The translations under genes and the position numbers were made by a program. The notes below the pieces were generated by a model. It made no database searches. It saw only the letters and a list, made by a program, of their open reading frames with translations, and was not told where the DNA came from. From assembly GCA_016223085.1 (NCBI GenBank), contig JACRPS010000003.1, positions 747,666 through 811,665 of the forward strand: DNA of 64,000 nt, given 5' to 3'. Numbering within the stretch: the first letter of the stretch is position 1; each line of letters opens with the position of its first letter. The stretch comes from Chloroflexota bacterium. Lineage in GTDB: Bacteria; Chloroflexota; Anaerolineae; Aggregatilineales; Phototrophicaceae. Below, piece after piece: positions 50,673 to 58,503 of this stretch.

Positions 50673-51176
50673 TTATTCCAGCCGCCGTCCGCGCAGTTCC
50701 AGCCGTAGGAACAGCACCGCCTCCTTGCCCTGCCCCACGTTCAGCATCAGGGTGTGGCTGTCCTCGAAGCCGAGCCGCCGATATAGCGCCAGCGCGCGGG
50801 GGTTCGACAGCGCCGCGCCGATTTCGATAGCGGGCGCTTGCAGCCGCGCCGCTTCGCGCGCAAGGTGCTGAATGAGCGCCGTGCCAAAACCCCGCCCCCG
50901 GTAGGCCTCCGTCACTACCAGATCGCTGATTTCGGCACAGGTCGGCCACAGCGCCGTTTGCCCGTAGCCCTGCACCTCCCCTTCGTCATCCAGCACCACC
51001 AGACCCAGCCCGCGCCCATCGGCGGCGTTCCGAATCGTGCGAGACAACAGGTTGTACACCGCCGCAAATGGGCGCGATGGCCAGCAGCGGGCGTGCAGTG
51101 GTTCGGCGTCGGTCAGGCGCACCGGGCGAACCATGACGGCAGGGTCAGGGGAATGCAGCGCCAGTAGCGTTTTCAT
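50673..51176 (-). CDS. GNAT-family N-acetyltransferase
   Basis: 167 residues. Motif A is 'AEISDLVVTEAYRGRGFGTA', with RGRGFG as the acetyl-CoA pyrophosphate loop, and 'AALSNPRALALYRRLGFEDS' is motif B. Substrate unknown. It starts 21 bases after the stop of the TIR-WD40 gene on the same strand, so the two are probably co-transcribed, and it is convergent with the kinase-TIR gene, 27 bases apart. Confidence 0.87.
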   Translation of the reverse strand: MKTLLALHSPDPAVMVRPVRLTDAEPLHARCWPSRPFAAVYNLLSRTIRNAADGRGLGLVVLDDEGEVQGYGQTALWPTCAEISDLVVTEAYRGRGFGTALIQHLAREAARLQAPAIEIGAALSNPRALALYRRLGFEDSHTLMLNVGQGKEAVLFLRLELRGRRLE

Positions 51177-51197
51177 GGCAGCAACTATAGCACGCGC

Positions 51198-54100
51198 CTA
51201 GCTTTCCCGCAGTGCCGCCAGCGTCGCTTCATCAAAGGGATTGCGTCCGGCTTCGAGTTCGTCAATCCAGCCCTGGATGTCCGGCGCAAGCGCATCGTAA
51301 GCCCCTTGCAGCGAGACGGGGAAACCGGCGTCCCATTCTTTCAGCCAGTCCAGCATCACCCGGAAATCTTCGGCTGCTCCGGCATAATTGCCGGTCAAAG
51401 CACGGGCGATACCACGCCGATGATAAGGCGCGCCGCGTTCCGGCAAGAGCTGCACCCCATAATCGCAGGCGGGCATCACGACGGCGGCGAAACCGTTCAG
51501 CGCGCCTTGATAGCAGGTTTCCACTACATAGCGACTATCGTTTGTTTGTGTGGCCCACTCCACTGCCGTTTTAAAGACTGTTGCCGCCTGGGGATTGCCG
51601 TCCTGTGCCAGTGCCCCCGCGCGGCTGATGAACTCTGGCAGTCCCGCGACGTTGTTTGGGCAGACCGGACGGTATGGCTGTCCCGGCAAAAAACGCTCCC
51701 ATTCCGCCAGGGTAAAGTTCAGACGTGCCCGGCGGCAGGCAGCTTCCCGCCAACCGTCTACGCCCATATCCCACAGGATCACCCGGTAGCCGTCGGTAGA
51801 GGCCATCCATCGGCCATCCGGGCTGAACACGAGGTTATGAACCGCAAACATATGCCCGGTTAATGGCGTACCAAACGGCTGCCCGGTTGCCACATCCCAC
51901 AGGATGATGTGTTGATCTCGACTACCTGATGCCAGAAACTGCCCGTCCGGGCTGAAAGCGAGTGTGTTAATGCCGTTCGTATGCCCCAGAAGTGGCTGCC
52001 CCACGCGCTGTTGGGTCTGCGTATCCCAAAGCACAATCGAGAAATCCCAACCGCCAGATGCCAGCAGCCGGCTGTCCGGGCTAAAAGCAATCGCTTGCAC
52101 GACGGAGAAGTTATGCGCATCGTATTCGGCCAGCAGTTCGCGACTGGCGACATCCCAGACGCGAATATACCCATCCCCACCGCCGGCGGCCAGCAGCGTC
52201 CCATCCGGGCTGAAGGTTAAGCTCCAGAATGTGGAAGCTGGAATACCGGAATCACCCGGCGATAGAGTGCCGCGCGGTTCTCCGGTATTTGCGTCCCACA
52301 GCCGCACGACGCTGTCCAACCCAGCAGACGCCAGCACCGTTCCATCGGGGCTGAAAGCGAAAGCAACCGGCGAGTCGGTATGGCCGCGTATTGGCTCACC
52401 GATTTGCCCACCTGTCGCCAGATCAACGGGAATAACCGTGTTATCGAGACCGCCGGAAACCATACGCGTCCCATCCGGGCTGAACACCATTTGGAAATTC
52501 TCAAACTGGTCGCTGGAAAACGCCACTGGGTCGCCTTCAAGCTGGCCGGTTGCCACATCTAACCGTGTAAACTCGCGCTGTTTGCAGTCGCCCGCACACT
52601 GGAGAATGCTTAAGGTTTGGCTGTCTGGGCTGAAGGCTAACTGGCGTAAACCGGCGGTATCCGGCTGGCCGAGGAGTTCGTGCCCCAGCGCCGAACGCCC
52701 CACCATATCCCAGATAATCACAGTGCCGTCCACGCTGCCCGAAATCAGGGTGTTGTCGTCGGGGGTTAACGCCAGGGCGGTCACTTCGCCGGTGTGACCT
52801 CTTAGGGAGACACCAGTTGGTTCGAGGGTGGAGGCGTCCAACTGCACAATCGTCCCGGTGTTCAAACCGGCAAGAAGGGTTTTGCCGTCAAGCGCAAAAA
52901 TCAACTTATAAATCGTTTCAGGTGAGTCGATGTTGACATCCCGCCGCACGATTTCCTCGTGTTTTTCAACATCCCACAGCACCAGGCCATAACCGAGATA
53001 GGCCACAGCCAGGATTTGGCTATCAGGACTCCAGGCGAGGTCGGTTGCCCATTCGGCTTCGGGACCTTGTAAGGGGTCGCCGATTAGCTGTCCGGTCTGC
53101 ACGTCCCACAGCCGCAGCGTTCGGTCTTCACTGATGGAAGCCAGTAGACGACCGTCCGGGCTAAAGGCGAGGCCCTCCAGATACCCGGTATGGCCCGTCA
53201 ACGGTTGGCCGATGTGCTGCCCGGTTTCAGTGTTCCAAAAAACAATCTGGTCTTGAAGAATCGTACTGGAAGCCTTTATAGACCGATCAGGGCTGAACGC
53301 GGCGGCCAGCGTACCATCAAGTTCTTCACCCACATGCGGCCAGGTTAAACGCTGGCCGCTGGCAACATCCCAGATGATCAGATTTTCTCTCATATCGGTT
53401 GAAAAGAGCCGTTTTCCGTCGTTGCTAAAAGCCAACGCCACGACCCGTATGCTATGGTCAACCAGACGCGGATGCAGGCGCTCGCCGGTGGTTATATCCC
53501 ACAGGATGATGATGCCAGTTTCGTCGCCAGAAGCCAGCGTATGACCATCAGGGCTGACAGCCAGAGCTGTTACGCTTCCATCGGGTGAGTGTTCGCGCAG
53601 GTACGTGACAAGCTGAGGCCGGTCAGTGAGCGTCGTCAGCAGGCTACGGCGGGCTTCAAAGGTATCGTGGATGCGGTACGCCTCGGCGCTGAGCAGCATG
53701 GCAAGATCGGGATGCTCTTCCAGTTCGTTGAGCGCCTGCGCCGCCAGTTGGCCGCTCAGTGCAACTTCTGCGTTGGCCTGTGCCGTCGCCCTGACGTTTG
53801 CCAGCGATACAGCCGTTGCCTCGGCAGCGCGCGCAGTCGCCGCGCTATTGACCGCAATTCGTTCCTGCGTGGCGCGGCTTTCGGCCTCCGCGACAGCGAT
53901 GGCCTGGGCAGTGGCGCGGCTTTCCGCTTCGGCAACGGCAGTGCTGCCGGCAGATTGGGCGGTGGCTGCATTCTGCTGCGCAATCCGGGCATTGTCTTCT
54001 GCCAACCGCTGCTGTGTTGCCCGGCTCAACGACTCAGCAACCGCCGTCGCCCGCGCTTCAACCGCGTTGTTCCACTGCACCAGGGCGAAGCCGGCCAGCA

Positions 54101-54743
54101 CCAGTGCCAGCACCAGGCCGCCCGCCAGCGCCCCAACCGTCACCCGCTGCCGGGCATTGGCGGCCTGCCGGCTGCGAATGATGTAGCGCGTATGCAGTTC
54201 CGAGGGCGCGGGCTGCTTGCCACCGCTTTGGGATAACCAGGCTTCCGCCTCGCCCAGGTCATCACCGCGCAACAGATAGCTGGTGTTTAAACCCTTGTTT
54301 TCCCACTCGACGGCGCGCACCAGCAGCCGGGTGTGAGCGCGCACGTAGTCCAGGTCAGTGTCCAGGGCTGTCGTCAGCAGATTGAAGCTATCCTGGAACG
54401 AGTCGCTGTCCCGGAAGTAAATCCAGTTATGGGCCGAAATGGCTTCGGGCACGGGCATATCCGGGGCATGACGGTATAGCAGGGGAACAAAACGTTTATT
54501 GAGCTGAGCAGCATGTTCGATTTCCTGGCGGCACACCTTTGACGCCAGCGAATCCGGGCTGATGACAAAGATGAACGTATCGGCGGCTTCGATGGCGCCG
54601 TAGATTTCCGCCAACCACTGCGCTGTCGGCGGGATGTCCTCCCAATCCACCCAGCAGTTACGTCCCGCCTCCGTCAGGCGGCTGTGCAGCCGCCGCACAA
54701 ACTCAGCATCCCGCCGCGAATAGGAAATAAATACGTCTGCCAT
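51198..54743 (-). CDS. TIR-TM-coiled-coil-WD40 protein (14 WD40 repeats)
   Basis: 1181 residues from the ATG at 54743 (GAGGGAG upstream). Residues 1-130 are a TIR domain (MADVFISYSRRDAEFVRRL) with E74 in 'SKVCRQEIEH' at the catalytic position. Residues 201-224 are one membrane helix, 225-345 an Ala-rich coiled coil, then 14 WD40 repeats (about 385-985), each ending in 'W/D-Asp'-type closures such as 'LASGSRDQHIILWDVATG'. Fourteen repeats make two seven-bladed propellers. A TPR-like tail follows ('RGIARALTGNYAGAAEDF'). Such fusions fit sensors in which the propeller detects a ligand and the TIR signals or degrades NAD+. The mechanism here is inferred. Confidence 0.9.
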   Translation of the reverse strand: MADVFISYSRRDAEFVRRLHSRLTEAGRNCWVDWEDIPPTAQWLAEIYGAIEAADTFIFVISPDSLASKVCRQEIEHAAQLNKRFVPLLYRHAPDMPVPEAISAHNWIYFRDSDSFQDSFNLLTTALDTDLDYVRAHTRLLVRAVEWENKGLNTSYLLRGDDLGEAEAWLSQSGGKQPAPSELHTRYIIRSRQAANARQRVTVGALAGGLVLALVLAGFALVQWNNAVEARATAVAESLSRATQQRLAEDNARIAQQNAATAQSAGSTAVAEAESRATAQAIAVAEAESRATQERIAVNSAATARAAEATAVSLANVRATAQANAEVALSGQLAAQALNELEEHPDLAMLLSAEAYRIHDTFEARRSLLTTLTDRPQLVTYLREHSPDGSVTALAVSPDGHTLASGDETGIIILWDITTGERLHPRLVDHSIRVVALAFSNDGKRLFSTDMRENLIIWDVASGQRLTWPHVGEELDGTLAAAFSPDRSIKASSTILQDQIVFWNTETGQHIGQPLTGHTGYLEGLAFSPDGRLLASISEDRTLRLWDVQTGQLIGDPLQGPEAEWATDLAWSPDSQILAVAYLGYGLVLWDVEKHEEIVRRDVNIDSPETIYKLIFALDGKTLLAGLNTGTIVQLDASTLEPTGVSLRGHTGEVTALALTPDDNTLISGSVDGTVIIWDMVGRSALGHELLGQPDTAGLRQLAFSPDSQTLSILQCAGDCKQREFTRLDVATGQLEGDPVAFSSDQFENFQMVFSPDGTRMVSGGLDNTVIPVDLATGGQIGEPIRGHTDSPVAFAFSPDGTVLASAGLDSVVRLWDANTGEPRGTLSPGDSGIPASTFWSLTFSPDGTLLAAGGGDGYIRVWDVASRELLAEYDAHNFSVVQAIAFSPDSRLLASGGWDFSIVLWDTQTQQRVGQPLLGHTNGINTLAFSPDGQFLASGSRDQHIILWDVATGQPFGTPLTGHMFAVHNLVFSPDGRWMASTDGYRVILWDMGVDGWREAACRRARLNFTLAEWERFLPGQPYRPVCPNNVAGLPEFISRAGALAQDGNPQAATVFKTAVEWATQTNDSRYVVETCYQGALNGFAAVVMPACDYGVQLLPERGAPYHRRGIARALTGNYAGAAEDFRVMLDWLKEWDAGFPVSLQGAYDALAPDIQGWIDELEAGRNPFDEATLAALRES

Positions 54744-54779
54744 AGACGCTCCCTCAACCCGCTTTCTGGGTGAATCATT

Positions 54780-54801
54780 GGGACACGATATGTCGTGTCC
54801 C
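54780..54801. repeat. Palindromic element, GGGACACGAT class
   Basis: GGGACACGATATGTCGTGTC with outer bases TGGGACA...TGTCCCA, 36 bases upstream of the TIR-WD40 start and 29 bases past the stop of the YfhO-type gene. The TAG/CTA ends seen in other copies are absent. Confidence 0.8.
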
Positions 54802-54830
54802 ACATAAATTTCTTTTTCAGGATACCGAAT

Positions 54831-57767
54831 TTATTTTTTCCACGCTACCACAAGCCAGACTGTGACAAGCAGCCAGGCCGCGCCACCGATCAGCAGCGCC
54901 CAGGGATGCCAGCCGGGACGGTACTCGAAAACAACGCTGCTTTCACCTGCCGTAATCGGCACGGCACGGAACATGACGTCCGCCCGCAGCACGTTGGTCG
55001 GCTGGCCGTTCACCGTCGCCGTCCAACCGGGGAAATAAGCATCGGTGAGAATGAGATAGGCATCCTGGTCACTGCTGACTGTGATTTCAACGCGGGTGGG
55101 GGTGTAGGATGTGATTTCTGTAGTCGCCTGTAGGGGCACGGCATGCCGTGCCCCTACGTTATTATCGGTCGCGATCACTGCTGTCTGCGTCGGGTCAAAG
55201 GCCGGGTCACGCATGAGAGCCAGCGTATCCTCGCTGCCCTGCCACATGTCCGGCACGGCCAGCACGTCGCCGACCACAAACGCGCGCGGCAGCACGTCCC
55301 GGTTCTCGTACAGCTTCACGTCGCTGGACAGCACCCGCCGCCAGGGGCCGAGTGTTAGCGGCTGGAAATCGCCAGTGCGGGTATCCACCAGCGTCACGGC
55401 GGTCAGTTCCAACGGGGAATTGGCGCGAATGTTCACGGCGCGGGCGATCAGAGGCGTGGGCAGGGGCAGCCGCGCCAGCCGGAAGGTATCAACCGCGCTT
55501 TCATCACCCCCGAATGTTAACGCCTGTGCTTCACCGTTCACATCTGTAACCGTCACGGTCGGCACACGGCAGGCGGCATTGCGGCAGCAGTCAGTGTCCC
55601 CGCAGCGGTACAATAGGTCTATCGCGGTCGCTTCAAACGTCGGCAGCTCATCCAATATCGTGTTACCGCCGGTTTCCAGCTTCACGACAAACTGTGTATC
55701 GTAAGCCACATCCTCGTGCCATAGGTCGTAAATTTTATCGGTGATGAGATAGCGCGTATTGGTCAGATTCAGCCAGCGCTGGTCAGGGATACACGCGCCC
55801 CAGCAGGCTTCTTTCGCCAGAATTTCGCGCAGACGCCCGTCCACCGTGCGCAGTTCGCCCGCCGGCAGCAGCAGCGAGGTGAACTGGGTATACCAGCCGG
55901 TCGGCAACACGCCGCCGTCAAAGCCATCTACGCTTGGCACGCCCCACACCAGCGGCAGGTTAGCGGCCAGCGTTTCGCGCATTTTGGTATCCACCAGCGC
56001 GATTCGTATCGCCAGATCAGACATGCCCAGCACGCGATAGCGGGCAATCAGCGCGTCGGCATCGCCGGGGTCGAACTGCAACCCGCTGATACTGAGGATG
56101 CGCCCTGGCGGCGTCTGTTCCATCGCGTAAGCGCGCAGTTGGCTGATGGTAAACCGCTGTGCCGTGAACGTGTCCGGCGGCGTGACCTCGTTGTAGGCCA
56201 GCACCCGCGACGCGAAAAACAGTTCCACAATAGCTGCCGCGCACAGGACAGGCACAGCAAAACGGTGTAGGGACACGATATATCGTGTCCCTACAGTCGC
56301 CCCCACCAGCGCCGCCAGCGCGACCACCCACGCAATCATGCTGCGCGCCGTCGGCACTGCCGGGCCGATTACGTCCACCGCCATCTGCTCGGTAAACCGG
56401 GTGCTGAAGGCCAAACCGCCGACGATCAGCACGACCAGCGCCAGCACCCAGGCGCGTGGGCGCGTCCCGGCTTGCAGCGATTGCAGCCCGATGCCGGCCA
56501 GTATTGCCAGCGCCAGCGCGAACAGCGCCAGCCAGCGCGCCGGCACGCGAAAAAAGCTGAAGCCCGGCAGGTACGCCAGCGTCCAGTACAGCGGGTTATA
56601 CAGTCCCAACGCCAACCCGAAGCCGATAATGGCGAGCAGAACCCAGGGCAGACGGCGCGGGGTATCGGTAGGGGCGAACCGGCGGTTCGCCCCTACGCCG
56701 TTAACGATCCCAATGATCGCCAGCCCCAGGCCAATCACGCCGACATAAACCACATATTCGCCAAACAGCAGGCTGTCGTAGCTGGGTAGCAGGCCGCGCC
56801 CGATCACAAACGGGTTGAGCGAAAACGCCATCGCCTGCTGCGGATTAAGGCCGCTGCTGCGGTTCGAGCCGCCCATCAGTTCCAGCATCGGCACCAGTTG
56901 TGGCGACGCCAGCAGCAGCGCAATTAGCCCCGCTCCGGCCAGCACCAGCAGCGGACGCAACGCATTACCAAGTCGCGCCTGTAGGGACGAGGCATGCTTC
57001 GTCCCTACGGTCATGCCGTAAACCACTAGCCCCACCGTCGTAATAAAGACAGTCTGCGGATGCCCGGGCAGCGTTTGCAGCGCCAGAGCAATGCCGAGCA
57101 GCAAGATGGAACGAAGGTTGTAGGGGCGAACCGGCGGTTCGCTCCTACAGATGGCGTGGTGAAATATGCCAAATATCCAGGGCATCCAGGCCAGCGCCTG
57201 TAGCTGGTTGATGTTTTCTGCCTTCGCCCCCAGGTAGCCGCCCAGCCCGAACAGAGCCGCTGCCAGCAGCGCCGGCAGCGTGTCCAAGCGAACGACTCGC
57301 CGCGCCAGCCAGTACGCCCCTAGCAGCGCCCAGACCACATGCGCCAGCAGACTGATGGTGATGCCGGTGGGCGGGTCAAACGGCACCAGCGGCCAGTTCG
57401 GCGGGTAAAACGTACCAACCTGGCTGTTCGCCAGCAGCGGCACACCCATGAAGATGTCCGGCGACCACAGCGGAAGCTGTCCATTCATCAGCGCCGCATT
57501 GCGAACGTGCCAGTACGGGTAAAAGTAGGCGTACACATCGCCGCGCGCCAGTATCAGGCCGGAAAACGCGAGCCGGTGGAAAAACAGCAGCGTCAGCGCC
57601 AGGAGAAGAATAGGGATGAGGGGAGAGTTCCGAGTTCCGAGTTCCGAATTGGAAGTACTGAGTGCTGAGTGCTGAGTACTGAGTTCTGAGTTCCGACTGC
57701 TGAGTGCTGAGTTTTCAGAACTGGCAACTTCTTTTGACTGCTGACCGCTAACTGCTGACTGCTTCAT
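54831..57767 (-). CDS. YfhO-type membrane glycosyltransferase-like protein with five in-frame palindromic elements
   Basis: 978 residues. About 12 membrane helices in the first 560 residues (for example 'PLIPILLLALTLLFFHRLAF' near 49-68) and an extracytoplasmic C-terminal part (600-950) ending in one more helix ('HPWALLIGGAAWLLVTVWLV'). This matches the YfhO family, which acts in cell-envelope glycosylation in some bacteria. Five palindromic elements (57119, 56981, 56668, 56267, 55130) are translated as short inserts near residues 207-217, 254-263, 358-367, 492-501 and 871-880, all in loops. The first 48 residues are Ser-rich and come from a heptanucleotide repeat, so the real start is uncertain. 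Confidence 0.83.
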   Translation of the reverse strand: MKQSAVSGQQSKEVASSENSALSSRNSELSTQHSALSTSNSELGTRNSPLIPILLLALTLLFFHRLAFSGLILARGDVYAYFYPYWHVRNAALMNGQLPLWSPDIFMGVPLLANSQVGTFYPPNWPLVPFDPPTGITISLLAHVVWALLGAYWLARRVVRLDTLPALLAAALFGLGGYLGAKAENINQLQALAWMPWIFGIFHHAICRSEPPVRPYNLRSILLLGIALALQTLPGHPQTVFITTVGLVVYGMTVGTKHASSLQARLGNALRPLLVLAGAGLIALLLASPQLVPMLELMGGSNRSSGLNPQQAMAFSLNPFVIGRGLLPSYDSLLFGEYVVYVGVIGLGLAIIGIVNGVGANRRFAPTDTPRRLPWVLLAIIGFGLALGLYNPLYWTLAYLPGFSFFRVPARWLALFALALAILAGIGLQSLQAGTRPRAWVLALVVLIVGGLAFSTRFTEQMAVDVIGPAVPTARSMIAWVVALAALVGATVGTRYIVSLHRFAVPVLCAAAIVELFFASRVLAYNEVTPPDTFTAQRFTISQLRAYAMEQTPPGRILSISGLQFDPGDADALIARYRVLGMSDLAIRIALVDTKMRETLAANLPLVWGVPSVDGFDGGVLPTGWYTQFTSLLLPAGELRTVDGRLREILAKEACWGACIPDQRWLNLTNTRYLITDKIYDLWHEDVAYDTQFVVKLETGGNTILDELPTFEATAIDLLYRCGDTDCCRNAACRVPTVTVTDVNGEAQALTFGGDESAVDTFRLARLPLPTPLIARAVNIRANSPLELTAVTLVDTRTGDFQPLTLGPWRRVLSSDVKLYENRDVLPRAFVVGDVLAVPDMWQGSEDTLALMRDPAFDPTQTAVIATDNNVGARHAVPLQATTEITSYTPTRVEITVSSDQDAYLILTDAYFPGWTATVNGQPTNVLRADVMFRAVPITAGESSVVFEYRPGWHPWALLIGGAAWLLVTVWLVVAWKK
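55130..55157. repeat. Palindromic element inside the YfhO-type gene (1 of 5), GGGGCACGG class
   Basis: Perfect 28-bp palindrome, GTAGGGGCACGGCA and complement. Read on the reverse strand in frame GTA-GGG it gives VGARHAVPLQ (about residues 871-880), between 'ATDN' and 'ATTEITSYTP' in the extracytoplasmic part. Confidence 0.9.
56267..56294. repeat. Palindromic element inside the YfhO-type gene (2 of 5), GGGACACGAT class
   Basis: Perfect 28-bp palindrome, GTAGGGACACGATA and complement. In frame GTA-GGG it gives VGTRYIVSLH (about residues 492-501) between two membrane helices. Confidence 0.9.
56668..56696. repeat. Palindromic element inside the YfhO-type gene (3 of 5), GGGGCGAACCG class
   Basis: GTAGGGGCGAACCG and CGGTTCGCCCCTAC around one base (29 bp). 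In frame GTA-GGG it gives VGANRRFAPT (about residues 358-367) in a loop between membrane helices. Confidence 0.9.
56981..57008. repeat. Palindromic element inside the YfhO-type gene (4 of 5), GGGACGAGG class
   Basis: GTAGGGACGAGGCATGCTTC with GTCCCTAC, one mismatch to the copy at 14180. In frame GTA-GGG it gives VGTKHASSLQ (about residues 254-263). Confidence 0.88.
57119..57149. repeat. Palindromic element inside the YfhO-type gene (5 of 5), GGGGCGAACCG class
   Basis: 31-bp element TGTAGGGGCGAACCGG with one decayed base (CTCCTACA). It is read in the other open frame, TGT-AGG, giving CRSEPPVRPYN (about residues 207-217), just before a membrane helix. Confidence 0.88.
57624..57752. repeat. Heptanucleotide tandem repeat encoding the N-terminus of the YfhO-type protein
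   Basis: Seven-base units of the type GAGTTCC, GAGTGCT and GAGTACT (about 12-15 copies, with drift). Three units make 21 bases, so the translation is a seven-residue repeat: NSELSTQ-HSALSTS-NSELGTR. The same kind of unit is found untranslated at 28605, 35626 and 61777. Confidence 0.75.
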
Positions 57768-57831
57768 AAATACCCCGCCGGCATGGGTGCAAATGTGACA
57801 GAGTGTAGCGGGAGTAGCTCAAGCAGAACAG

Positions 57832-58386
57832 TCAATCGCGGAAAATGTCTTTCACAGCCAGCTTGAAGCCCGGCAGAATATCACCACCATCGAGAATGCC
57901 GTCAATCCCGACTACCCTCACCGGTTGGCCGGGCACATAGACTTCAACATTACGCGCGACCGGGTTAAAGACCCATACTACCGTACCCGCTGCAAGATAG
58001 TTGGCGATTTTGATCCGAAGCGACTCCGGCGAATCAGACGGCGAAATAACCTCAACTGCCAGTTCTGGCGGATTGGGATTGCATTGCTGATCGTAAGGCA
58101 GTTCTGGCTGCCGCGCATATGAGATAAACGCTACGTCCGGTGCGTATCGTTCACCGAAAACGTGATAGCCTCCCGCTTCGCCAGTTACATGGCCGATATC
58201 GTTGTGCTTAAGATAGATTCGGATTTCAGTCCCGACAAGCATGGCAATTTCAGACGAAAGCGGATTGGAAGGCACTTCGATAATCTCTCCAGCAACATAT
58301 TCAAAAATCTTATCTGCATTTTCTGGCAGGTTGATGAACTGCTCAAACTCGGCAAGCGTGACGTAAATCCGTTCCTGTGCAGCCAT
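57832..58386 (-). CDS. Uma2-family (DUF820) PD-(D/E)xK-like protein
   Basis: 184 residues. Uma2 blocks: 'YAPDVAFISYARQPEL', 'NPPELAVEVISPSDSPESLR' and 'GTVVWVFNPVARNVEVYVPG'. The ExK position of the fold reads Glu-Val-Ile here, so the Lys seen in the copy at 25148 is missing; the nuclease activity is uncertain. GAGAGG precedes the ATG. It is 65 bases upstream of the YfhO-type gene on the same strand. Often found near mobile elements. Confidence 0.83.
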   Translation of the reverse strand: MAAQERIYVTLAEFEQFINLPENADKIFEYVAGEIIEVPSNPLSSEIAMLVGTEIRIYLKHNDIGHVTGEAGGYHVFGERYAPDVAFISYARQPELPYDQQCNPNPPELAVEVISPSDSPESLRIKIANYLAAGTVVWVFNPVARNVEVYVPGQPVRVVGIDGILDGGDILPGFKLAVKDIFRD

Positions 58387-58503
58387 AAATGACCTCTCAA
58401 GCGACTTGTCACGAGTATATCACAGAAGTGGGATGCACCTCTTGACTCCCCGCGTCCCCCGCGCCATAGTCATGGCACAACTACTACATGACCGGGAGAA
58501 ATA

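Noticed and set aside
54780-57149. CRISPR array formed by the clustered palindromes.
   Set aside because: The palindromes are spaced by hundreds of coding bases, differ in their inner arms, and no cas genes are present.
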